Source of the DNA: Methanobacteriaceae archaeon
GTDB taxonomy: Archaea > Methanobacteriota > Methanobacteria > Methanobacteriales > Methanobacteriaceae
Assembly: GCA_030681145.1 (NCBI GenBank)
Contig: JAUXXK010000450.1
Location: forward strand, 1 to 6,161
Length of the DNA stretch: 6,161 nt
Reading direction: 5' to 3'
Position 1 is the stretch's first letter. Each line of letters starts with the position of its first letter. Positions 1 to 5,988 of the stretch are shown here, in pieces. The translations under genes were made by a program, and so were the position numbers. The notes below the pieces were generated by a model, which was not told the DNA's origin, did not search any database, and worked only from the letters and a program-made list of their open reading frames with translations.

Positions 1-140
1 TGAATAATGTTAATTAGATCTATAAATCCTTATTTTTAATTTTATTTAATATTTCTTAATAGAATGAAGGGTAAGTTTATAATTAATAATTAAGAAATTA
101 ATTTCATTAAGAGAAATATAAAATAATATTTTAAATTAAA

Positions 141-156
141 AAAATTTTAAATATAT
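141..156 (+). promoter_or_regulatory. possible BRE/TATA box for ahcY
   Basis: An A-rich run (141-144) is followed by a TTTTAAATATAT element (145-156), which resembles an archaeal BRE plus TATA box. Transcription would begin about 25 bases downstream, near 175-182, leaving a leader of roughly 40 bases before the ahcY start. The whole spacer is extremely AT-rich, so TATA-like strings are expected by chance; this is the best candidate, not a firm call. Confidence 0.3.
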
Positions 157-209
157 CTAATCTTTTGAATTCGGTTAATTTTTTTGAATAATTAATACAA
201 AATAATATT

Positions 210-215
210 GGTGAT
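210..215 (+). promoter_or_regulatory. ribosome binding site of ahcY
   Basis: GGTGAT matches the Shine-Dalgarno sequence complementary to the archaeal 16S rRNA 3' end and lies 3 bases before the ATG at 219. It supports that start, as does the MPY.VKDISLAPQG-type N-terminus that follows, which is typical of Methanobacteriales homologues. Confidence 0.75.
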
Positions 216-218
216 AGT

Positions 219-1472
219 ATGCCTTATGACGTAAAAGATATTTCATTAGCCCCTCAAGGTAAAAAAAAGATAGAATGGGTGCAAAAACACATGCCTGTTC
301 TAGAACACATTAAAAAAGAATTTGAAAAAACCAAACCATTTGAAGGAATTACAATTGCTTCATGTTTGCATTTAGAGCCAAAAACAATTAATTTAGGACT
401 TACATTGCAAGCAGGAGGGGCCGAAGTAGCTATGACTGGATGTAACCCTCTTTCAACACATGATGATGCCACCGCCGCAGGTGCAGCTCTGGGACTTAAC
501 ATGTACGGATGGAGGGGTGAAAACAATGAAGAATACTATCAAAATATCCATAAGGTGCTTGATCACAACCCAGATATCCTTATTGATGATGGCGCAGATA
601 TGATTTTTTTAGTGCATAGGGAGCGAAAAGAGTTATTGACTAAAATTAAAGGAGCTTGTGAGGAAACAACTACTGGGATTCATCGTTTAAAGTCAATGGC
701 TGCTGATAATGCATTAAAGTTTCCGGTCATGGCTGTTAATGACGCTTACACCAAATATATGTTTGATAATCGATACGGGACTGGGCAATCCACCTTTGAT
801 TCAATAATGGGTGCAACCAATATGTTAATTGCCGGTAAAACCATAGTAGTATGTGGTTACGGCTGGTGTGGAAGAGGAATCTCAATGAGAGCACTGGGGC
901 TTGGAGGTAATGTTATTGTTACTGAAATAGATCCTATAAGGGCTCTTGAAGCCAAAATGGATGGTTTTAGAGTAATGACTATCCGTGAAGCAGTTAAACA
1001 TGCAGATATTCTCCTAACAGTCACCGGAAATATTGATGTAGTTTCCGGAGATGATTTTAAATACATGAAAGACGGCTGTGTTATGGCTAATTCTGGACAT
1101 TTCAACGTTGAAATAAACCAAACAGACCTTAGAAATTTATAGATATCTGAGAAAAAAGTGAAAGAAGATATAGATGAATTTAAAATGGAAGATGGGCGTT
1201 CATTATTCTTATTAGCTGATGGTAGATTAGTTAACCTGGCTTCAGAAAGAGGACAAGGCCATCCTGCAGAAATTATGGATCTTAGTTTCGCCATGCAAGC
1301 CCTTTCAGCCCAGCATATATTAAATGAAAATTTAAAACCAGGTGTGCATCGAGCTCCAGACGATCTAGATTTAAACGTAGCCAGACTCAAGCTTTCTGCC
1401 ATGAAAATAGAAATAGATGAACTGAGTCCTCGTCAGATTGAATATTTAGATAACTGGGAAGAAGGAACTTAA
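219..1472 (+). CDS. ahcY: S-adenosyl-/S-inosyl-L-homocysteine hydrolase, interrupted by an in-frame TAG
   Basis: This NAD-dependent cytosolic enzyme splits S-adenosylhomocysteine into adenosine and homocysteine. In several methanogens the preferred substrate is S-inosylhomocysteine, and sequence alone does not decide between them. Visible family features are CLH with H51, DDGAD (123-127), EETTTG with E149, K179, D183 and N184, the NAD-binding GYGWCGRG (213-220), E236 in VTEIDP, and NSGHFNVEIN (291-300). Codon 308 is TAG (1140-1142). The same frame continues for 109 codons to TAA with GRLVNLA (335-341, N339 matching the active-site Asn) and GHPAEIMD (347-354, H348 matching the active-site His). 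The total of 417 codons is the normal archaeal length, without the eukaryotic C-terminal extension. A product ending at 307 would lack essential residues. Readthrough, reinitiation at GTG 1158, a recent nonsense mutation and a sequence error are all possible. Family identity is certain; expression of the full protein is not. Confidence 0.93.
1140..1142 (+). other. in-frame amber (TAG) codon inside ahcY
   Basis: The open frame from 219 and the conserved C-terminal part (from 1143) are both in the frame of position 219, so no insertion or deletion is involved; one codon reads TAG. The homologous position lies in a variable loop between the NAD domain and the C-terminal part and is often a small residue such as Ser or Ala in relatives (from memory). 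A single base change from TCG would be enough. The codon sits at the edge of an 8-base palindrome, AGATATCT (1141-1148). Confidence 0.95.
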
Positions 1473-1505
1473 ACCTTCTTTTTAAATTCATTTTTATTAA
1501 TTTTT
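1459..1505 (+). terminator. hairpin plus oligo-T terminator after ahcY
   Basis: A 7-bp perfect stem, AAGAAGG (1459-1465) with CCTTCTT (1474-1480), encloses an 8-base loop that contains the ahcY stop codon. T-rich tracts follow at 1479-1483, 1491-1495 and 1501-1505. Oligo-T runs are the main archaeal termination signal and the stem makes the case stronger. It separates ahcY from the next gene as a transcription unit. Confidence 0.55.
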
Positions 1506-1558
1506 CATTATATTATTACATGTCATAGCTTTAGAATATTAATTATAAAGGAAAATAA

Positions 1559-2203
1559 ATGAGTTTTTTTAGACTTATAGACAAAGGAAACTATCCCAAA
1601 CGACTTTTTGTTGGGGGAATGCATGGTAAAGAGAGTTTCAGTACTATAAATGCATTAAAAAAAATACAAAGCTTTAATGTGAAAAACGGAAAACTTATTA
1701 TTTATAACTGTGACCAGAGCAAGTACATCAGCACACTTGATAAACGTTATTATAATACTAAAACAGGAATAAAAATTTTGAGATTAATTAATTATTACCA
1801 TCCAGATATGTACATAGAAACTCATTGTTATAATCCAAAAAACTATAAAAATTTGATTGATGGACATCGCAAAGAAAAAGTAGGAGTTCCACCACTTATT
1901 GAACTTGAAAAAGGAGTTTTGATTGGTTCTGTTTCGCCCCATATTAGAACCAATGAGTTTAAAAGGGAAAATGTTTGTTTAACACTGGAAATGCCTTGTT
2001 TTCATCAAAAATCTGATGAAAAAAGAAATAATTTTCAAAAGCAAAAAGAATCTTTTGAAATTTATCTGAAAATTCTAAAAATAATTGCTGGTTCTGACAG
2101 CAGATCTGATCTAGAAAAAAAAATTTCAGAAGATTATCCTAAACAGTTCGAAACTGCAAGAAATTATGCAAAAGAATTTTTTGGAAAATATCCACCATTT
2201 TAA
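1559..2203 (+). CDS. DUF2119 family protein, putative M14/AstE-like metallohydrolase
   Basis: This 214-residue protein has no established function. I recognise it as DUF2119, a family found in methanogenic archaea. Its layout resembles zinc carboxypeptidases and succinylglutamate desuccinylases: VGGMHGKE (18-25) gives an HxxE pair (H22, E25); N50 and the DKRYYNTKTG stretch (61-70) sit where that superfamily has its substrate-binding Asn/Arg segment; YIETHCY (85-91) offers H89 as a third zinc ligand; and LTLEMP (141-146) gives E144 as a possible catalytic Glu. No signal peptide or membrane segment is seen, so it is probably cytosolic. The ATG is preceded by AAAGGAA (1547-1553) with 5 bases of spacing. 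A TATA-like TTATATTA (1508-1515) may give it its own promoter. The metallohydrolase assignment is inference from motif order; substrate and pathway are unknown. Confidence 0.85.
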   Translation: MSFFRLIDKGNYPKRLFVGGMHGKESFSTINALKKIQSFNVKNGKLIIYNCDQSKYISTLDKRYYNTKTGIKILRLINYYHPDMYIETHCYNPKNYKNLIDGHRKEKVGVPPLIELEKGVLIGSVSPHIRTNEFKRENVCLTLEMPCFHQKSDEKRNNFQKQKESFEIYLKILKIIAGSDSRSDLEKKISEDYPKQFETARNYAKEFFGKYPPF

Positions 2204-2221
2204 TATTTTGAACCTTTTTAA

Positions 2222-2255
2222 AGATATAATATCTAAAAAATCATTTTTAAGATAT
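2222..2255 (+). repeat. inverted repeat in the spacer before the helicase
   Basis: The hexamer AGATAT occurs at 2222-2227, inverted at 2229-2234 and again direct at 2250-2255. The first two copies form a perfect 13-base palindrome around A2228. The second and third copies fold into a hairpin (6 bp, one A-A mismatch, 5 bp, 3-base loop). It could end the DUF2119 transcript or be a protein-binding site for the helicase promoter. It is purely AT-rich apart from single G/C bases, so chance is a real alternative. Confidence 0.4.
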
Positions 2256-2306
2256 TTATCGAACTAATTAATATTTAATCGGGAGGAATTCAATAATATC
2301 TAAAAA
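2226..2306 (+). repeat. 14-base direct repeat flanking the helicase ribosome binding site
   Basis: ATAATATCTAAAAA occurs at 2226-2239 and again, identically, at 2293-2306, 67 bases apart. The second copy coincides exactly with the expected translation start of the helicase, just downstream of its ribosome binding site. A regulatory role or a small duplication is possible, but composition is AT-biased. Confidence 0.5.
2281..2287 (+). promoter_or_regulatory. strong ribosome binding site of the helicase, with no standard start codon after it
   Basis: GGGAGGA is the best Shine-Dalgarno match in the window. At 5 bases spacing it is followed by ATA (2293) and then another ATA (2296), in frame with the helicase, rather than ATG, GTG or TTG. 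The first ATG in frame is at 2335, 47 bases away, with no Shine-Dalgarno sequence of its own. Confidence 0.75.
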
Positions 2307-2334
2307 TATTTCTAATCTTCTTAAACTTGTAGAA
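2293..2334 (+). other. probable N-terminal extension of the helicase from an AUA codon
   Basis: In frame with the helicase, the codons from 2293 to 2334 read IISKNISNLLKLVE and join directly to MERNAE. The family has a conserved N-terminal motif here: human IGHMBP2 has, from memory, a LDLLELERDAE segment near its start. The match therefore begins upstream of ATG 2335. The frame is open back to a TAA at 2269-2271 and contains no ATG, GTG or TTG. The start is either an AUA codon or an ATG changed to ATA. Confidence 0.65.
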
Positions 2335-4350
2335 ATGGAAAGAAACGCAGAAATTAATTCCATGATTAATGAAATAAGAAAATTATCTCCTGAAAAAAGA
2401 GAAAATATTGGTAGGGCTATAAATAATCTCAGTGGGAAAATACTAGGAAAAGAATTAGGATTTAACCTAGTTAAATATGGTAGAAAAAATCCTTTTGAAA
2501 GTAAAATTAATATTGGAGATCTTATTCTCATCAGTAAATGCAATCCATTGAATAGCAATCTTACAGGAATTGTAACGGAAAAGGGGAAAAAATTTATAGT
2601 GATAGCACTAGAAACTGTTCCTCCTTGGGCTTTGAAAAATGTTAGAATTGATTTATATGCTAATGACATCACTTTTCGAAGAATGAAAGAAAATTTAGAA
2701 AACTTAACTCCTTATGGGCAAAATGCCCTAAAACTTTTAATCAAAAAAGATTATCCACATAATTTTGGTGATTTTAAACCAATTCATATTTTCAAAGATA
2801 AAAAACTAAATAACTCCCAAAAAGAAGCTATTTCTAGATCTGTGTCTGTAAAAGATTTTTTTTTAATTCATGGACCATTTGGAACTGGTAAAACCCGAAC
2901 TTTAGTAGAATTAATTTATCAAGAAGCGAAGGATGGTTATAAAGTACTGGCCACAGCTGAAAGTAATACGGCAGTAGATAATCTTTTGGAAGGTTTATTT
3001 ACAGATAATAACGGCCCTAATAGTCCAGATAACATAAATTCAATAAAGTGCGTTAGATTAGGTCATCCTCAAAGGGTTTCGCGTAAAAATATTCATCATA
3101 CTTTGGCTTATAAAGTAGAAAATCATCATCTTAATACTAAAATAATTTCTTTAAAAGAATCTATTAAAAAAATCATTACAGAAAGAGATAAAAATACTAA
3201 ACCGTCCCCAGGATTTCGTAGGGGCTTGAGTGACACACAAATCTTGATGAATGCAATTAAAAGAAAAGGTTCAAGAGGAATTTCACCCAATGTAATGTTG
3301 TCAATGGCCAGGTGGATAGAAAATAAGCAAAAAGTTGATCATGCTCATCAAATTATCCAAGATATTGAGAACGATATAATAAATGATATTCTCAAAAAAA
3401 GCCAGGTAATATTATGTACTAATTCTTCTGCAGCTTTAGAATATTTAAAGGGTATTAAATTTAATATTGTGGTGATAGATGAATCATCGCAAGCAACAAT
3501 ACCCAGTATTCTCATACCAATTTCTAAAGCCAAACGTTTTGTGTTAGCTGGGGATCATCGGCAGCTTCCACCCACCATAATCAGTCAAAAAGCTCGAAAA
3601 TTAGAAAAAACATTATTTGAAGAGTTAATTAATTATTATCCTCAAAAATCCACCATTTTAAATGTTCAGTACAGAATGAACCATTTTTTAATGAGATTCC
3701 CCAATAAAGAATTTTATGGCGGGAAATTAAAAACAGGAGAAGCCGTCAAAAACATATCACTTCAAGATATCATTTTCAAAAAGCAGAATAATGATATAAT
3801 ACCTCAAAAAGACTTAAAAAAAGTTATTGGAGCATGCGAAAAGTTATATCCTCAATTTCAAAAAATTCAAAAAAATTTAGATAATCCCGACATTCCTTTT
3901 TTATTTTTAGATACCTCACAAATAGAAAAAAGATTTGAAAAGAGAATTAAAGATTCTAATTCAATTCAAAATCCATTAGAAGCAGATATTGTGAACATTA
4001 TAATTCATATATTTTTGAAATCAGGATTTTCCCAAAAAGAGATGGGTATTATAAGCCCATACCATGATCAAGTCAATCTTATAAGTTCACGGACCAACAT
4101 AGAAGTGAAAACAGTTGACGGTTATCAAGGGCGCGAAAAAGATATAATTATAATATCCACTGTTAGAAGTAATAAAAATAGACAAATAGGATTTTTAAAG
4201 GACTTAAGACGCCTCAATGTGTCCCTTACCAGAGCTAGGAGGAAATTAATAATAATTGGCGATATTAGTACGCTTAAAGTTGATCAAGCTTACCATAATC
4301 TGATAAAAAATGCAGAAGAAAATGGTTGTTTAATGAATATCCATTTTTAA
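2335..4350 (+). CDS. SF1B DNA/RNA helicase, UPF1-like IGHMBP2/Smubp-2 type
   Basis: This is an ATP-driven helicase of the archaeal IGHMBP2/Dna2-like group. Numbered from ATG 2335 (671 residues), it shows the 1B beta-barrel (about 61-95), a Q motif in LNNSQ (158-162), Walker A GPFGTGKT (180-187), motif Ia ATAESNTAVDNL (206-217), the DESSQA Walker B (382-387), motif III GDHRQLPPT (406-414), motif IV QYRM (445-448), motif V DGYQGREKD (595-603) and motif VI NVSLTRAR (628-635). All are intact and the two RecA domains are complete; there is no fused nuclease, zinc finger or R3H domain. Family members unwind DNA or RNA 5' to 3'; the cellular role in archaea is unclear. The ATG given here is the first standard start, but the true start is probably ATA 2293, giving 685 residues. 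The gene converges on fen with 10 bases between the stop codons. Confidence 0.93.
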   Translation: MERNAEINSMINEIRKLSPEKRENIGRAINNLSGKILGKELGFNLVKYGRKNPFESKINIGDLILISKCNPLNSNLTGIVTEKGKKFIVIALETVPPWALKNVRIDLYANDITFRRMKENLENLTPYGQNALKLLIKKDYPHNFGDFKPIHIFKDKKLNNSQKEAISRSVSVKDFFLIHGPFGTGKTRTLVELIYQEAKDGYKVLATAESNTAVDNLLEGLFTDNNGPNSPDNINSIKCVRLGHPQRVSRKNIHHTLAYKVENHHLNTKIISLKESIKKIITERDKNTKPSPGFRRGLSDTQILMNAIKRKGSRGISPNVMLSMARWIENKQKVDHAHQIIQDIENDIINDILKKSQVILCTNSSAALEYLKGIKFNIVVIDESSQATIPSILIPISKAKRFVLAGDHRQLPPTIISQKARKLEKTLFEELINYYPQKSTILNVQYRMNHFLMRFPNKEFYGGKLKTGEAVKNISLQDIIFKKQNNDIIPQKDLKKVIGACEKLYPQFQKIQKNLDNPDIPFLFLDTSQIEKRFEKRIKDSNSIQNPLEADIVNIIIHIFLKSGFSQKEMGIISPYHDQVNLISSRTNIEVKTVDGYQGREKDIIIISTVRSNKNRQIGFLKDLRRLNVSLTRARRKLIIIGDISTLKVDQAYHNLIKNAEENGCLMNIHF

Positions 4351-4360
4351 TATTATTGAG

Positions 4361-5356
4361 TTAAAACCAATCCTCCAAACTTTTCTGAGTAGAATCCATT
4401 TTTTTAATTTTTTTGATAGCACTAGCAACTCTTTCCTCTGAAAATCCATGCTCCCCACATAAAAATTCAATTATTCCTTTTTGATCTGGATTTTTCCATT
4501 TTATTTCATAATCTGTTGTTATTTCAGGATCCAAAAATATATTGCGCAGTATTTTAGGATCGGGTCCAAATTCCTCAAAAGAAGTTCCTGTTTTTTTAAT
4601 TGCATTATATATTTCTTTTTCCTTTTTAATTAATTTAAGGCCTGTTTTTGACCCTATTCCTTTAATTCCTGAGTTAAAATCGGTGCCCACGAGTAATGCC
4701 ACATCAACTAGCTGTTTTCTTGTGATTTTAAGAGTTTTAAGAACTGATTCTAGTTCCATGAGTTCCAGATCTGCCAAATTTCCACTTATAGTCAGATTAC
4801 GTACAATTTTTGGAGCTCCGAAAAGTAAACAGTCATAATCTTGAGAAGCGACAGCCCAAGCCTCTCCTTGCTGAACTAGATAAGATGCTTGTGCTTCACC
4901 TTCGCCTAAAGCTTGGATATATGGAATTCCCATAAGATCCATCAATTTTTTAGAACCATTAACCACATCTAATGACATTCGGGAAGATCTAACAGCGTAT
5001 TTTCTGGCTTCTTTAATTTCTCCTTTGCCAAGTGCATCTTTCCACTTTTTTTCAGATTCTTTACGGATTTGAATTCTTTTACTAACTGTTTCTCCCTTTA
5101 AATTATGAGATTTGCCATCAAAAACATAAATGGGTTTGATTCCTTTTTCCATTAGTGATGAAGTACGGTATAGTATGCCACTAAAATGAGATGTGACCCT
5201 TCCATGTTCATCCATAAGTGGAGTTCCATCCCTCTGCCGAATACTAGATAAAAATTGATAAATTGTGTTGGCTGCGTCAATTGCAATTACACGACCATTT
5301 AAATCCTTAAAATTGATTTTTTTAGGCGAAACAATGTCTTTAAATTTGACTCCCAT
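4361..5356 (-). CDS. fen: flap endonuclease 1 (FEN1/RAD2 family)
   Basis: This structure-specific 5' nuclease removes 5' flaps during Okazaki-fragment maturation and base-excision repair, working with PCNA and DNA ligase. The 331-residue protein has the usual archaeal length. The N-terminal block starts MGVKFKDIV, and Gly2 is the conserved residue after Met. The metal-binding acidic residues are all present: D27 (AIDAAN), D80 (VFDGK), E152 and E154 (GEGEAQ), D173 and D175 (SQDYD), and D226 (VGTDFN). The helix-hairpin-helix GIKGIGSKTGLKLI follows from 230. The C-terminus ends in a PCNA-interacting box of the QxxLxxWF type (324-331). The ATG has a TAGGAG site (5365-5370) 8 bases upstream. The gene lies 24 bases after the chorismate-lyase-like gene and is probably co-transcribed with it. 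One small variation is Gly at 151, where I recall Ser in relatives. Confidence 0.97.
   Translation of the reverse strand: MGVKFKDIVSPKKINFKDLNGRVIAIDAANTIYQFLSSIRQRDGTPLMDEHGRVTSHFSGILYRTSSLMEKGIKPIYVFDGKSHNLKGETVSKRIQIRKESEKKWKDALGKGEIKEARKYAVRSSRMSLDVVNGSKKLMDLMGIPYIQALGEGEAQASYLVQQGEAWAVASQDYDCLLFGAPKIVRNLTISGNLADLELMELESVLKTLKITRKQLVDVALLVGTDFNSGIKGIGSKTGLKLIKKEKEIYNAIKKTGTSFEEFGPDPKILRNIFLDPEITTDYEIKWKNPDQKGIIEFLCGEHGFSEERVASAIKKIKKMDSTQKSLEDWF
4399..4414 (+). terminator. oligo-T terminator for the helicase, inside the 3' end of fen
   Basis: Two T7 runs (4399-4405 and 4408-4414) lie 49-64 bases past the helicase stop, on the opposite strand to the Lys-rich KKIKKM codons of fen. Oligo-T is sufficient for termination in archaea, and the 10-base gap between the two genes leaves no room for a dedicated terminator. 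On the minus strand the nearest T-run past fen is T6 (plus-strand A6 at 4305-4310) within the helicase. Confidence 0.4.
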
Positions 5357-5364
5357 GGAAAATG

Positions 5365-5370
5365 CTCCTA
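5365..5370 (-). promoter_or_regulatory. ribosome binding site of fen
   Basis: Read on the minus strand this is TAGGAG, 8 bases before the fen ATG. It lies in the 24-base gap after the preceding gene and supports translation from a shared transcript. Confidence 0.65.
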
Positions 5371-5380
5371 AATTTTCCCC

Positions 5381-5914
5381 TTAGTTATTAAAAGAAGTTA
5401 TGGGAAATGTTTCTTTAATTCTTATTAAAATTTCCCCATTTCGTATTATATTATAAGTTCGTGTAAGCATCATTGAATCTGTATTAAAAATATCTTTAAG
5501 TTGAGGGCTGGGTTCTTCTATATCCACGGATTCTACTTCTCTTCGAGATTCGATACCATGTTTTTTAAGAATTCTCCCTATAGGAATATCTGCACGAATA
5601 AGATCTTCTTTGAATTTGTTATTTAGTTTATCAATAGGAATATAGGAAATTGCATGAATTAAAGGTTTTTCCGTCCCTATAATCACAGCACGATAATTGA
5701 TAGTATCGCCAGGATTTATATCCAATTTTTTGGCAATGCCTATATCTGCCAATTGAAATTCTTGCACGAGAGTTTCAATATCAACACGACCTTTCAAAAC
5801 ATCTAAAATTCGGGTAACCGAACCATCCGTGGCTAGCAAGATTTTTTGAGTATTGGATAATTTGCCAATAATTTTTTCTAGCCGTTTAATTTCATCAATT
5901 ACGTTTATATCCAT
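5381..5914 (-). CDS. chorismate pyruvate-lyase-like protein (UbiC/DUF98 family)
   Basis: This 177-residue cytosolic protein resembles the DUF98/Rv2949c branch of the chorismate lyase fold, which releases pyruvate from chorismate to give 4-hydroxybenzoate. Supporting features are the early LLATDGSVTRILDVLKG segment (26-42), NYRAVIIGTEKPLIHAISYIP (73-93), where an Arg-bearing strand leads to the A.S..P strand typical of the fold, and the IPIGRILKKHGIESRRE stretch (110-126), equivalent to the G/D-x-P-I/L-G-x-x-L motif with downstream arginines. In methanogens a benzoate-type ring is needed for methanopterin, so that pathway is a plausible destination, but this is inference; many members of the family are untested, and ligand-binding transcription factors (UTRA domains) share the fold. 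No DNA-binding domain is present here. Start ATG is preceded by AAAGGGGT (5921-5928) at 6 bases. It lies between the dehydratase gene and fen, on the same strand. Confidence 0.7.
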   Translation of the reverse strand: MDINVIDEIKRLEKIIGKLSNTQKILLATDGSVTRILDVLKGRVDIETLVQEFQLADIGIAKKLDINPGDTINYRAVIIGTEKPLIHAISYIPIDKLNNKFKEDLIRADIPIGRILKKHGIESRREVESVDIEEPSPQLKDIFNTDSMMLTRTYNIIRNGEILIRIKETFPITSFNN

Positions 5915-5920
5915 TTATTT

Positions 5921-5928
5921 ACCCCTTT
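5921..5928 (-). promoter_or_regulatory. ribosome binding site of the chorismate-lyase-like gene
   Basis: Read on the minus strand this is AAAGGGGT, 6 bases before the ATG at 5914. It is an imperfect Shine-Dalgarno match. The 74-base spacer between the dehydratase stop and this start is AT-rich and could also hold a promoter, but no element stands out. Confidence 0.5.
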
Positions 5929-5988
5929 CTATTATTCTAAATTAGTAATTAATTAGATATTTGTTAATGATTTGAAAATAGTGAGATA

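Noticed and set aside
81..103. Inverted repeat AATTAAT/ATTAATT upstream of ahcY
   Set aside because: Seven-base arms made only of A and T in a spacer of the same composition are expected by chance.
1..218. Riboswitch or coding remnant upstream of ahcY
   Set aside because: No G/C-bearing conserved core, no stable stems and no open frame with recognisable protein sequence; only AT-rich spacer with a possible TATA box.
1143..1157. Frameshift at the A-run as the cause of the ahcY interruption
   Set aside because: Both halves are in the same frame and the intervening length fits homologues, so a substitution or recoding of one codon, not an indel, explains the break.
1140..1200. Selenocysteine insertion or a defined pyrrolysine-insertion hairpin
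   Set aside because: The codon is TAG, not TGA, and I see no strong stem-loop downstream beyond the short AGATATCT palindrome at the codon itself.
857..1402. 181-codon open frame on the minus strand across ahcY
   Set aside because: It is antisense to a clearly conserved protein, has no recognisable domain and has low-complexity Ser-rich composition typical of shadow frames.
1158..1472. Separate 104-codon gene starting at GTG 1158
   Set aside because: The sequence is the C-terminal part of the hydrolase family and has only a weak GAG upstream; it is better described as the continuation of ahcY, although reinitiation there cannot be excluded.
2268..2672. 134-codon minus-strand open frame opposite the helicase start
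   Set aside because: It covers the helicase coding strand and its own spacer, is hydrophobic only because it mirrors Lys/Glu-rich codons, and has no family resemblance.
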